A stretch of 64,000 nt of DNA from positions 1-64,000 of the forward strand of contig CAKVBD010000002.1 of the NCBI GenBank assembly GCA_934725105.1, read 5' to 3'. Under the pieces are notes generated by a model. The model did no database searches. It was not told where the DNA came from and saw only the letters and a list, made by a program, of their open reading frames with translations. Shown here piece by piece: positions 14,386 through 22,686 of the stretch. Every line of letters starts with the position of its first letter. Position 1 is the stretch's first letter. The stretch comes from an uncultured Bulleidia sp. Its GTDB lineage: Bacteria; Bacillota_I; Bacilli_A; Erysipelotrichales; Erysipelotrichaceae. Position numbers and translations under genes: made by a program.

Positions 14386-15537
14386 ATGAAAATACTCCGC
14401 ATCACTGCACAAGGACTCCCATTATTTAAAAAAGACTTGGATATTTGCTTTTATACGCAGCAACGTGTTTGCGAAGAGGACAAAGATAGTCTTTACTGTT
14501 TGGCAGATAATTACTATCTACACTCGGCCTGTGCTTTCATTGGAATTAACGCATCTGGTAAGACCTCGGTATTAAAAGTTATCAACTTAGCTTTAAATAT
14601 TGTAAAAAATGAGCCCATCAATCATGTGGAAGCAAAAAGCATTCTAGGCGGAACGAAGAAGGCTACAATCCGCACATATTTTTATGATAAGCGTTTCTAT
14701 GTCTGCTGCCTGGAAACTGTAATTGCAGCAAAAAAGTCAAAAACAGGTGAATACGTGTATTCGATTCTGTCTGAAAGTCTTTGGGAAAAATCGATTGCAA
14801 CCGTTAAGTCGAAAAAATATCTGACAGATTTTACCGGAATGAAGCCTGTAGAGCAGCGCAATAGCGATGAAGCATATCTTTCTGATGATGTCAGCTTTAT
14901 CATTGCACATAATAAAAAAACGAATGATACAGTGGAAATATTCAGCCTGCTTTCCTATACGAATGTGAATGTGCTCCCATTTACCAAAGATATCCCATTG
15001 GAAGTAATTGCATTTCTCGATCCGACCATTGAGAAATTGTGTTTTGAACAAACAGAGGGAAAAACATTTATCCACTTGAAGTTTAAGGATGAAGAAGAGA
15101 TTATCCTGAATAATACGGCAGACCTTGAGCAGTATCTGTCCTCTGGTACGATTAAGGGCATTATTACGTTCTCGATGGTAAAGGAAGTTCTTCATTCAGG
15201 TGGTTATCTTCTAGTAGATGAAATAGAAAATCATTTCAACAAGGAAATTGTAACGACTTTAATGCGTTTTTTTATGGACAGCCGGTTGAACAAAAATGGT
15301 GGAATGCTTATTTTCACTACGCATTATCCGGAGCTGCTGGATGAATATGACCGAAATGACGGAATTTGTATTGTAAGAAATCGTAATGGCATTACAGCAG
15401 AAAATTTGAGTTATATATTGAAACGTAATGATATTAAAAAGAGTGATGCCTACCAGAGCGGTTTCCTTGAGGGAACAACGCCAGCATATGAAGCGTATAT
15501 TCGCTTGAAAAAAAGTTTGGCTTCTTCAATCAATTAA
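14386..15537 (+). CDS. RloA/OLD-like AAA ATPase, candidate defence protein
   Basis: A 383-residue ATPase of the SMC/ABC-like AAA_15/AAA_21 group. Walker A is GINASGKTS (53-61). A signature-like LSSGT is at 251-255. Walker B is GGYLLVDEIE (272-281). The switch His is in TTHYPEL (about 313). The C-terminus ends in the block GFLEGTTPAYEAYIRLKKSL. In OLD, RloAB, AbiL and PARIS-type systems such ATPases sense phage components and control a TOPRIM nuclease; here a small TOPRIM-like gene follows by 12 bases. It has its own promoter and AAAGGAGG site. Codon use looks somewhat more mixed than in the housekeeping genes, which with the pseudogenes around it suggests transfer. The exact system is not identified. 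Confidence 0.8.
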   Translation: MKILRITAQGLPLFKKDLDICFYTQQRVCEEDKDSLYCLADNYYLHSACAFIGINASGKTSVLKVINLALNIVKNEPINHVEAKSILGGTKKATIRTYFYDKRFYVCCLETVIAAKKSKTGEYVYSILSESLWEKSIATVKSKKYLTDFTGMKPVEQRNSDEAYLSDDVSFIIAHNKKTNDTVEIFSLLSYTNVNVLPFTKDIPLEVIAFLDPTIEKLCFEQTEGKTFIHLKFKDEEEIILNNTADLEQYLSSGTIKGIITFSMVKEVLHSGGYLLVDEIENHFNKEIVTTLMRFFMDSRLNKNGGMLIFTTHYPELLDEYDRNDGICIVRNRNGITAENLSYILKRNDIKKSDAYQSGFLEGTTPAYEAYIRLKKSLASSIN

Positions 15538-15549
15538 AGAGGTAACAGG

Positions 15550-16068
15550 ATGGAATTAGCAAAATACAAGGCGTGTATATGTGAAGGTTCTGCCGAAGAA
15601 GCTATTATTGATATACTGGTTGATAATGATCTTCTGATTTTCACAAGAGAAGAAATGTTGGAAGAACGTGTTATCCGTTGTAGAAGTGCTAAACGATTCG
15701 AGGAGCGATATTTACGAAAAGGATTTGATGAGCAGATTTCTGTGATACGGATTTTGGATTCTCGCAGAGAGGAATTTCGATTGAGTAAAGTATATGAACA
15801 AAAAATTGACGTGGTAAATGTCATTACTGCTCCAGAAATTGAAATGCTGATTATTCATGCGGAAGGAGCATTTGATCAATTTAAGCGTTCTGGAATAAAA
15901 CCAAGCGAATTTTGCAAAACGAATCTTCGGATGCATGATGTTAAGTCGTATGATTTTGTGAAGGAGTATTTCAGTAATCCTCAGCTCTTGGTGGAAGTCA
16001 TAAAAGAGTATCGCAGAACAGCAAACATCCCCAAAGGCGAATATAGCTTATCTGATTTACTGAGGTGA
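15550..16068 (+). CDS. Small TOPRIM/RloB-like protein, partner of the ATPase
   Basis: A 172-residue protein. ACICEGSAEEAIIDIL (8-23) fits the first TOPRIM motif with Glu12 and Gly13. VIRILDSRREEF (65-76) fits the metal-binding strand, although the second Asp of the usual DxD is Arg72. VITAPEIEMLII (91-102) resembles the PxxE segment of RloB-like proteins. TOPRIM effectors of such pairs cut DNA or RNA once released by the ATPase. This one is much smaller than OLD or AriB effectors. AGAGGTAACAGG before ATG 15550 and the 12-base gap place it in one operon with the ATPase. The nuclease role is inferred. Confidence 0.6.
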   Translation: MELAKYKACICEGSAEEAIIDILVDNDLLIFTREEMLEERVIRCRSAKRFEERYLRKGFDEQISVIRILDSRREEFRLSKVYEQKIDVVNVITAPEIEMLIIHAEGAFDQFKRSGIKPSEFCKTNLRMHDVKSYDFVKEYFSNPQLLVEVIKEYRRTANIPKGEYSLSDLLR

Positions 16069-16321
16069 ACTTTACTTTTTTGATACATTGTTCATGACTC
16101 AAATGGTCATTAGGAGAATTGGTGAAACAGTTTACAGAAAACAGAATAAAATCATTTTTGAAGCCAACGCGAAACCGGAGGATTCTTTACTTTGCAAGGT
16201 AAAAAGTTCTGATATCCCTTTAACAATTGAATACTCATTCTTCGGGTGCATTCATGTATGGTTGAGTCTTCAAGCTCACGCATGAAGCCCATCGAAGAAA
16301 TCCGGATAAAAAATTTTGTTG
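16069..16321. other. Spacer without a recognisable gene
   Basis: From the end of the TOPRIM-like gene to the tRNA promoter. A plus-strand frame at 16088-16285 could encode 65 residues, but it has no good start site and no family-like motif. It may be decayed DNA from the right end of the accessory island. I see no terminator with a T-run after the TOPRIM-like gene. Confidence 0.4.
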
Positions 16322-16350
16322 TTGACGAGAGTTGTTTATTTTGGTATCAT
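16322..16350 (+). promoter_or_regulatory. Promoter of tRNA-Val
   Basis: TTGACG (16322-16327), 17 bases, TATCAT (16345-16350). The tRNA begins 37 bases after the -10 box. Confidence 0.75.
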
Positions 16351-16387
16351 TCTTATTGCTTGATTGAGATATCAAGTTGAATGATAT

Positions 16388-16460
16388 GGAGGTTTAGCTC
16401 AGTTGGGAGAGCATCTGCCTTACAAGCAGAGGGTCAGCGGTTCGAGCCCGTTAACCTCCA
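16388..16460 (+). tRNA. tRNA-Val(TAC)
   Basis: 73 bases fold as a complete cloverleaf: acceptor GGAGGTT with AACCTCC and discriminator A, D arm GCTCAGTTGGGAGAGC, anticodon arm TCTGC-CTTACAA-GCAGA with anticodon TAC, and a T arm with the TTCGAGC loop. The 3' CCA is not encoded. It is a single gene with its own promoter and terminator, at the right edge of the accessory region. Confidence 0.96.
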
Positions 16461-16468
16461 CGAATATA

Positions 16469-16498
16469 GATCAGCTAGAAATAGTTGATCTTTTTTTT
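16469..16498 (+). terminator. tRNA-Val terminator
   Basis: GATCAGCT (16469-16476) pairs with AGTTGATC (16483-16490) with one G-T pair, followed by T8 (16491-16498). Confidence 0.88.
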
Positions 16499-16535
16499 GG
16501 ATTTTCTAAAAAATATGTGAATCGTATATTGTGGA
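16491..16535 (+). repeat. Weak third relative of the toxin-antitoxin-associated repeat
   Basis: A T8-GGATT stretch, then CTAAAAAATATGTGAATCG and TATATTGTGG. It shares the T-run/GGA start and a GTGAAT..GTATATT core with the element at 6118-6162, but less well than the copy at 12136-12180. It precedes a lone antitoxin gene. Confidence 0.35.
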
Positions 16536-16572
16536 CATAGTAAAAAATGTATAATCAAAGTAGGAAGAAGGT

Positions 16573-16914
16573 ATGACACTTATGGATAACTTGAAACCAG
16601 TATTTGAAAAAACAATATCTGTTACAGATTTTGTCAGAAATATTACGAAGTCATTTGATGATTTAAAAAATGGTGCAAAAGTGATTATGAAAAATAATAA
16701 ACCAGAAGCTGTAATCATGTCACCTGGGGAATATATGCAATTAATCAATGATCTTGAAGATGCGCAAGATCTTGCACTTGCGCAATCTAGATCTGCAAAA
16801 ACCAATCAAACGAAATTATTGTCTCATGATGAATTCTGGAACCAGGTTGAAACTTCAGATGATAATGATGATGAGGTAGAATTTGAATCATTAGATGGTA
16901 AAACAAAAGAGTGA
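16573..16914 (+). CDS. Phd/YefM-type antitoxin without a toxin
   Basis: A 113-residue protein with the Phd/YefM fold at about 12-60: TISVTDFVRNITKSFDDLKN, then VIMKNNKPEAVIMSPGEYMQL. A long acidic tail follows. GAAGAAGG before ATG 16573 supplies the ribosome binding site. Downstream, a terminator at its stop codon is shared with a convergent gene, so no toxin follows. Position next to a tRNA suggests it is left from an integrated element or serves as a protective antitoxin. It does not resemble the antitoxin at 13106 closely. Confidence 0.82.
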   Translation: MTLMDNLKPVFEKTISVTDFVRNITKSFDDLKNGAKVIMKNNKPEAVIMSPGEYMQLINDLEDAQDLALAQSRSAKTNQTKLLSHDEFWNQVETSDDNDDEVEFESLDGKTKE

Positions 16915-16931
16915 TTTATTTCACTCTTTTG
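16904..16931. terminator. Bidirectional terminator between convergent genes
   Basis: CAAAAGAGTGA (16904-16914) pairs perfectly with TCACTCTTTTG (16921-16931). A-runs and T-runs on both sides let it serve the antitoxin gene and the minus-strand membrane gene; it covers both stop codons. Confidence 0.82.
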
Positions 16932-18592
16932 TTTAAGAATAACAAGATGATAAGACTTATTCCACTTATGATAGAACTGATTTTTCTAACAGGTGTATCT
17001 TCATAGGTAAGAATATAGGTTTTATTTTTTTCAGCATTGAATGTAACCATACATTCTTCATTTGCATAAGATGCAACTTTTGTTTTCTTTTTCCCATTTA
17101 CTTCATACACAGTATAGCCTTTGTACCATGTCTTTGGCAGTACAAGTGTTGTATCTTCCTGTAATGTTGCGGTATTGAATGTTAATGTATCATAATCTGT
17201 TGTATAAAGAAGCTTTAAATCATTACCATTTTCATCTTTGATACTTTTTGAACGATTTCGAAAGTCAGGTGAATTGAGTGGCAGATAATCTCCACCAGCA
17301 AGTTCTACACGTACATAATATGCACTGTAACAAGGATCACATAGTTTTCCATCAAGTACATCTTGCCAGGTAGTTTTTGATGTCATTCCAAATGTACGTG
17401 CGTAACATGGAACGATATGATAGATGCATTCAATAGATAATAATGCAATGATGATATAAGGAATATATTTTTTCTTCCAGATTGCATAGATACCAATGGA
17501 TGCGGGAATGGATAATAGAAGCACAGTTAATGTATTGAAACGCCATGGAAACTGCATGATCTGTAATGGCAGAACATCCCATGGGAGGAAAGTGGATGGT
17601 AATAATAGACAAATATATCCGATGATTAGCATTGTTGAAACAAATGTATTCTTTTTCTTTGTGAATATATATGTGAGTGGAATGAAAGTTAAGAACCATC
17701 CAACATTTACTGTCATTGTTTTTGCGTGTTCTAATGTATTTCCACTGTAGCCAAATATCGTCTTGTTGATAAAGTATTGCCATGTATCCATTGCATTTGC
17801 GGCAAGGTTAGAATTGCTTCCATAATAGTCAACAATAAACTCTTGGGAACGTAACTGTTCAATCATTGGAATCGTAAAGAAGAACGATAATAGAAATGCG
17901 AAGAATACAGAAAGAAAGATATGAATGTATTTCTGTTTGTTTAAATGTGGAATAGAAATGATACAAAGAATTGCACATAGAATACTTGCCATTAAGAATG
18001 TCAGATTATGTGATAGTGCTAAGGCAGTTAATGCAAATGTTAATGTGAGCCATGATTTATTTTCATAAATGATCTGATAGATGCCTAATAGCATATAGGG
18101 AAGAAAAGCAAAGGCAAAGATTTCTCCAAGTGCACCACGTACATAAACATCAGTAATTCGATAATTAGAGAATAGATATGCACAGGAAGCAATATAGCTG
18201 ATGCCTTTCTTGTTTGTGATATGCATTGCTAATTGGATCATTGCATATGATGAAATAAAAGAAGCAATAAAAACAATGCATTTATAGGAAAATGCTAAAG
18301 ATGCACCACAAAGATGCAATATCGCAGGAATGATCAGGAATACATCAGAATAGAAAAGCGGGGATGCATAGCCATAGTGATGATTTTCATAGGGGTAGAT
18401 AGCAGGAAGGAATTGTCCATGCTGGAGGGCTTTTGATAATTGTTCAATTCTAGATACATGAAAGAATGTATCGTGTTCAATGCCTAGAAAATCTTTTGTG
18501 ATGTATGGCAGCAGGAAAAGACATGTAATCAAACATGCAAATACAATATCTTTCCATTTCTTCTTTAACCAAAGTACCATGTGTTGAACCAT
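16916..18592 (-). CDS. Polytopic membrane protein of the PTPS-related/GT-C type
   Basis: A 558-residue protein with about 11-13 membrane segments and a C-terminal outside domain (about 400-535) before a last segment. The N-terminal LGIEHDTFFHVSRIEQL, followed by GYASPLFYSDVF, fits the membrane proteins annotated as 6-pyruvoyl-tetrahydropterin-synthase-related; these look like GT-C glycosyltransferases, with an acidic residue in the first outer loop. The donor would be a lipid-linked sugar and the acceptor unknown. Its start (18592, or ATG 18580) overlaps the end of the upstream PMT-like gene, so the two are co-translated and probably work on the same cell-surface glycan. Confidence 0.65.
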   Translation of the reverse strand: MVQHMVLWLKKKWKDIVFACLITCLFLLPYITKDFLGIEHDTFFHVSRIEQLSKALQHGQFLPAIYPYENHHYGYASPLFYSDVFLIIPAILHLCGASLAFSYKCIVFIASFISSYAMIQLAMHITNKKGISYIASCAYLFSNYRITDVYVRGALGEIFAFAFLPYMLLGIYQIIYENKSWLTLTFALTALALSHNLTFLMASILCAILCIISIPHLNKQKYIHIFLSVFFAFLLSFFFTIPMIEQLRSQEFIVDYYGSNSNLAANAMDTWQYFINKTIFGYSGNTLEHAKTMTVNVGWFLTFIPLTYIFTKKKNTFVSTMLIIGYICLLLPSTFLPWDVLPLQIMQFPWRFNTLTVLLLSIPASIGIYAIWKKKYIPYIIIALLSIECIYHIVPCYARTFGMTSKTTWQDVLDGKLCDPCYSAYYVRVELAGGDYLPLNSPDFRNRSKSIKDENGNDLKLLYTTDYDTLTFNTATLQEDTTLVLPKTWYKGYTVYEVNGKKKTKVASYANEECMVTFNAEKNKTYILTYEDTPVRKISSIISGISLIILLFLNKRVK

Positions 18593-20535
18593 TCTAGTGA
18601 TTTAATATATGCATTTGTTGTGGCAAACCCAGCAGTTGCCGGCAAGAACACAACAAACAATAAAATATACATCACAATATAGAAGCAAACGACACTTTTC
18701 CCAGCAATGCCATATTCCCATAGATAGGAAAACAAGTATGCAATGGATAATATCGCAAAAATAGAAGTTGGATAGAAGTGATATGCAAATACACAGCGTG
18801 TAATAATCAGCCAAGGAGCTAGAGCTGTGATATATCCAATGACAATGACAAGTGCGGATCGTTTTTTTGTACGGATTCCATCGAATAGTGTAAATACGAT
18901 TGCTCCTAGTGCTAACCACGTCATGAGTGGATTAGAGAAGCAGGAAATCGTATGTTGATTGTTATTGACATCATATCCGTTGTAATACCAGATTGGTCTA
19001 AGATCTAAGAGCCACTGGTTCCATGTACTGGAATATGGGTGTGTTGCATTTAATGAAGAATGATATTGATACATGTATTCACATTGCTTCCATACATTCA
19101 TCAAAGACCACCCATCATTTTTCCATACACGGTCTGGAATATATGAGAGGGCATAAATGACAATTGGAATAAAGATAAAGAAAATAAAGCATAATCCAAT
19201 TGTAATTCCAAGACGTTTTGGGAATACATCTTTGATATGTGTTGCGAATGCTTCTTCACTTGGAACAAGATGCTGCTTCTTTAAATGCTTTTTTGCTTTT
19301 TGATAATCTGCATATTGAATGAAAAAATATGAGAATAATAGGATGGCTAAGCCTACAGCAGAATAGCATGCGGTCCATTTTGTGGCGATGGCAATCCCCA
19401 TTGTAATTCCACAGAGTGCTAAATATTTCAACTGCTTATAAAAGGAAGTATCATACCAGCTCATCTGCATATAGCGAATCATATAGTAGAACATGACCAT
19501 GATCCAGAAGATACTGAATGGTTCCAGTGTTCCAATTCTTGAAGTTGTTAAATGCATGAAATCAAATGCTAACAGTATTGATGCAATTGTTGCGATGGAT
19601 GTTCGATGAAATAATCTTCGTGCAATGGCATACATGAGTGGAATCATGAATACCCCAAACAAGGCACCAGGCAGTCTCCATACAAATGGAGACATTCCAA
19701 ACAGTTTAATAAATAATGCCATCGTATTTGTACCAAACAGCGGATGAACAGTAGCGTACATGTCTTGTCCATTGGCAATTTCCCATGCATTTCTTGGATG
19801 ATAGATTTCATCAAAGTATGACTGATCATAGTATGTTGGATGTAATACAAGCTTATCTTGTTCATCAATTAATAAAGCAGCTGGATATTGACTGTCTTTT
19901 TGACCGTCCATTTCAATGCTCAATGGAACAAAGGATGTATGTGAAGTACTTCTTAGACCAATTTCTGTTAAAGAATTATTCTTGTTAGTACTTCTGAGCC
20001 ATACATATTTATATTTCCAGTTTCCTTCAATAATCTGATATTGATAGATAGATCCTTTTTTCAGTGTTGTGATCAGATCCCATGATGTATGATCATTGGA
20101 TCCATAGATTTGTATGCCTTCTGTACCTAATTGATATGTATCTGGATTGGAATTGTTATCTCCTTCACCATAGATCGTATAGATGGCATCAAAGTTTGTA
20201 TCTGTTTCTAGCGCAAATACAATATCCTGTCCTGTTTTGGAGGGTTGCCATGTTGTTTGTGGAAATGTTAGAGAACCAAGCTGGTAGAAAGATATGATTG
20301 CATAGATGCCTGTAATCCATATAATATTGCGAATATCTTTTTTATTATATGGTGCATATGGCTTTGTAGAATGGACAAATGATAAGACAGGAACTTCTTT
20401 ATTCATTTCTTTTTGTGATTTGTTTTCTTTGATGAAGTGAAAACAAAACCAAAGAAGAATGCTGAATAGGAAACATAACAATGCAATTGGTAATAATGCT
20501 GCATCATTGAAATACTTTAAACTTATATTTTTCAT
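18565..20535 (-). CDS. PMT-family membrane glycosyltransferase
   Basis: A 656-residue membrane protein of the phospholipid carrier-dependent glycosyltransferase (protein O-mannosyltransferase/ArnT) type. After two N-terminal membrane segments an outer region of about 130 residues (about 90-225) contains GTEGIQIYGSNDHTSWDLIT and YVWLRSTNKNNSLTEIGL, which looks like a discoidin-type carbohydrate-binding sandwich. Then follow the family hallmark FDEIYHPRNAWE with the catalytic-type Asp-Glu, HPLFGT, and GVFMIPLMYAIARRLF with many further membrane helices. It would move a sugar from polyprenyl phosphate to a surface acceptor outside the membrane. It starts the two-gene operon. Confidence 0.82.
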   Translation of the reverse strand: MKNISLKYFNDAALLPIALLCFLFSILLWFCFHFIKENKSQKEMNKEVPVLSFVHSTKPYAPYNKKDIRNIIWITGIYAIISFYQLGSLTFPQTTWQPSKTGQDIVFALETDTNFDAIYTIYGEGDNNSNPDTYQLGTEGIQIYGSNDHTSWDLITTLKKGSIYQYQIIEGNWKYKYVWLRSTNKNNSLTEIGLRSTSHTSFVPLSIEMDGQKDSQYPAALLIDEQDKLVLHPTYYDQSYFDEIYHPRNAWEIANGQDMYATVHPLFGTNTMALFIKLFGMSPFVWRLPGALFGVFMIPLMYAIARRLFHRTSIATIASILLAFDFMHLTTSRIGTLEPFSIFWIMVMFYYMIRYMQMSWYDTSFYKQLKYLALCGITMGIAIATKWTACYSAVGLAILLFSYFFIQYADYQKAKKHLKKQHLVPSEEAFATHIKDVFPKRLGITIGLCFIFFIFIPIVIYALSYIPDRVWKNDGWSLMNVWKQCEYMYQYHSSLNATHPYSSTWNQWLLDLRPIWYYNGYDVNNNQHTISCFSNPLMTWLALGAIVFTLFDGIRTKKRSALVIVIGYITALAPWLIITRCVFAYHFYPTSIFAILSIAYLFSYLWEYGIAGKSVVCFYIVMYILLFVVFLPATAGFATTNAYIKSLEWFNTWYFG

Positions 20536-20604
20536 GCATTTATTCTAGCATGGATAATGTATGAATGATGCTTTGTAAAATGTATGAAATTATTAAAATT
20601 ATTT

Positions 20605-20631
20605 TTAGCACTCATCTTGACTCAGTGCTAT
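20605..20631 (+). promoter_or_regulatory. CIRCE element 1 (HrcA operator), imperfect
   Basis: TTAGCACTC (20605-20613), 9 bases, CAGTGCTAT (20623-20631). Two mismatches from the consensus right arm GAGTGCTAA. It overlaps the -35 box TTGACT. Confidence 0.8.
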
Positions 20632-20644
20632 TTGTGACTATAAT
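20617..20644 (+). promoter_or_regulatory. groESL promoter
   Basis: TTGACT (20617-20622), 16 bases, TATAAT (20639-20644). It is bracketed by two CIRCE elements. Confidence 0.85.
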
Positions 20645-20652
20645 AACTATTG

Positions 20653-20679
20653 TTAGCAATCTTAAGAAGTGAGTGCTAA
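20653..20679 (+). promoter_or_regulatory. CIRCE element 2 (HrcA operator)
   Basis: TTAGCAATC (20653-20661), 9 bases, GAGTGCTAA (20671-20679). One mismatch. It lies at and after the transcription start, 21 bases before groES. HrcA bound here would stop groESL transcription until heat shock. Confidence 0.92.
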
Positions 20680-20699
20680 GAAAAAATGGAGGTAATTGT

Positions 20700-20987
20700 A
20701 TGTTAAAACCATTACATGATTACGTAGTATTAGAAAAAGTCAAAGAAGAAGAAAAAACACAAAGTGGAATCATTCTTACAACAAAAGAAGCAAAAGATGA
20801 ACCAAGTCACGGTATTGTAATCGCTGTTGGTCCAGGTAAAACAAATGACAAGGGTGAAATTACACCAATTGATTTACAGGTTTCTCAGCATGTTATCTAT
20901 AAAAAGTATTCTGGAACAGAAGTAAAAGATGCTGGAAAGGAATATCTCATTATCAAGGCAGAAGATATTCTCGCAGTTGTTGAATAA
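20700..20987 (+). CDS. groES: Co-chaperonin GroES
   Basis: GroES is the seven-fold lid of the GroEL chamber. The 95-residue protein shows the usual MLKPLHDYVVLEK start, the mobile loop around EKTQSGIILTTKEAKDEPSHG and the YLIIKAEDILAVVE end. An in-frame start at 20673 lies inside the operator region, so ATG 20700 is chosen; GGAGG stands at 20688-20692. groEL follows after 18 bases. The operon is under HrcA/CIRCE control. Confidence 0.96.
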   Translation: MLKPLHDYVVLEKVKEEEKTQSGIILTTKEAKDEPSHGIVIAVGPGKTNDKGEITPIDLQVSQHVIYKKYSGTEVKDAGKEYLIIKAEDILAVVE

Positions 20988-21005
20988 GAAAGAAGGTAAT
21001 GATTT

Positions 21006-22616
21006 ATGGCAAAGGAAATTAGATATGCAAAAGACGCTAGAGATGGAATGCTCAATGGTGTCAATAAGCTCGCTGATGCGGTAAAGGTTACATTAGGTCC
21101 AAAAGGCAGAAACGTTGTTCTTGAAAAGAGCTATGGTTCTCCAGTCATCACAAATGATGGTGTAACAATTGCTAAGGAAATTGAACTTGAAGACAAGTTT
21201 GAAAACATGGGTGCAAAGCTTGTATATGAAGCCGCAAATAATACAAATGAACTTGCTGGTGATGGTACAACAACAGCTACAATCTTGACACAGGCAATGA
21301 TTACAAATGGTTTGAAGGCTGTAGATAAGGGTGCTAATCCAGTATTGATGAGAGAAGGTATTGAAAAGGCAGCACATGTGGTTGCTGAAAAGCTTCTTGA
21401 AGAAAGTCATCAGGTTACAACAAATGATGATGTAAAGAATATTGCTACAATTTCCAGCGGCAGTGAAGAAATTGGTTCTATCATTGCAGAAGCTATGGAA
21501 AAGGTTGGCAATGATGGTGTTATCAATGTTGATGAATCCAGATCTTTTGAAACTTCATTGGAAATGACAGAAGGTATGCAGTATGACAAGGGTTATGTTT
21601 CTCCTTATATGGTAACAGACCATGACAAGAATGAAGTCACACTTGAAAATCCATTGATCATGGTAACAGATCAGAAGATCAACACAATTCAGGAAATTCT
21701 TCCAGTTCTTGAAGAAGTTGTAAAGTCTAACAAGGCTTTGATGATTATTGCGGATGACTTTGACAATGAAGTCATGTCTACTTTGATCATCAACAAGCTG
21801 CGTGGAACATTCAATGTTGTTGCGACAAAGGCTCCTGGATTTGGTGACAATGCTAAGAACCAGTTAGCTGATATTGCTGCTATGACAGGTGCAAACTTCT
21901 ATGCTAAGGATCTCAACATGAACTTGCAGGATATGAAGGTTGAAGATCTTGGTTCTGCTAAGAAGGTTATCGTTGGCAAGGACAAGACAACAATCATTGA
22001 TGGCAGTGGTGATGCTAATGTTGTTGCTGAAAGAGTAGAAGGCATCAAGAAAGAAATCGAAAACACAAAGAGTGATTACGATAAGAAGAAGCTTCAGGAA
22101 AGACTTGGCAAGCTTACAAATGGTGTAGCTTTGATCAAGGTTGGTGCTACAACTGAAACAGAACTCAAAGACAAGAAGCTTAGAATTGAAGATGCTTTGA
22201 ATGCTACAAAGGCTGCAGTCAGTGAAGGTGTTGTGACTGGTGGTGGTCTTGCATTGATTACTGCTTTGAAGGCTGTCAAGGATACATTGAAGGATGAAAC
22301 AATTGATGTACAAAGAGGTATTAATGTTGTTCTTGATGCTTTGAAGTGTCCTATCATGCAGATTGCTGAAAACGCTGGCTATGATGGAAATGAAATTCTT
22401 GAAAAGCAGTTAATGCAGGAAGAAAACATTGGTTTCAATGCTAAGAATGGTGAATGGGTCGATATGTTTGCTAAGGGCATCATTGATCCTACAAAGGTAA
22501 CACGTTCTGCTTTATTGAATGCTGCAAGCATTTCTGGCTTATTCATTACAACAGAAGCTGCAGTTGCAGATATTCCTGCTAAGGAAGCACCTGCTCCTGC
22601 AATGCCTCAATATTAA
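21006..22616 (+). CDS. groEL: Chaperonin GroEL
   Basis: The 536-residue chaperonin subunit, forming the double-ring folding chamber. The start MAKEIRYAKDARDGML, the ATP-binding region with NDGVTIAKEIELED and AGDGTTTATIL (Asp in DGTTT), and GVVTGGGLALI are all standard. The tail is short (AKEAPAPAMPQY) and lacks the Gly-Gly-Met repeat of many species. AAGAAGG precedes ATG 21006. A terminator follows the stop closely. Confidence 0.98.
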   Translation: MAKEIRYAKDARDGMLNGVNKLADAVKVTLGPKGRNVVLEKSYGSPVITNDGVTIAKEIELEDKFENMGAKLVYEAANNTNELAGDGTTTATILTQAMITNGLKAVDKGANPVLMREGIEKAAHVVAEKLLEESHQVTTNDDVKNIATISSGSEEIGSIIAEAMEKVGNDGVINVDESRSFETSLEMTEGMQYDKGYVSPYMVTDHDKNEVTLENPLIMVTDQKINTIQEILPVLEEVVKSNKALMIIADDFDNEVMSTLIINKLRGTFNVVATKAPGFGDNAKNQLADIAAMTGANFYAKDLNMNLQDMKVEDLGSAKKVIVGKDKTTIIDGSGDANVVAERVEGIKKEIENTKSDYDKKKLQERLGKLTNGVALIKVGATTETELKDKKLRIEDALNATKAAVSEGVVTGGGLALITALKAVKDTLKDETIDVQRGINVVLDALKCPIMQIAENAGYDGNEILEKQLMQEENIGFNAKNGEWVDMFAKGIIDPTKVTRSALLNAASISGLFITTEAAVADIPAKEAPAPAMPQY

Positions 22617-22618
22617 AA

Positions 22619-22652
22619 AACACAGGAAGTCTAAAACAGGCTTCCTTTTGTG
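22619..22652 (+). terminator. groESL terminator
   Basis: AGGAAG (22624-22629) pairs with CTTCCT (22641-22646), T-run TTTT at 22646-22649; flanking ACACA and TGTGT can extend the stem. Confidence 0.78.
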
Positions 22653-22686
22653 TTACAATACTCTTTGGGTATAGGAGAAGAGTGAA

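Noticed and set aside
16088..16285. A 65-codon plus-strand frame after the TOPRIM-like gene.
   Set aside because: Weak start, codon use unlike neighbours, no recognisable domain; treated as spacer.
21864..22313. Long minus-strand frames inside groEL (and similar ones inside kinase, pheT and KdpD genes).
   Set aside because: They lie fully inside genes of clear identity and show Ser/Cys/Ile-rich low-complexity translation typical of antisense frames.
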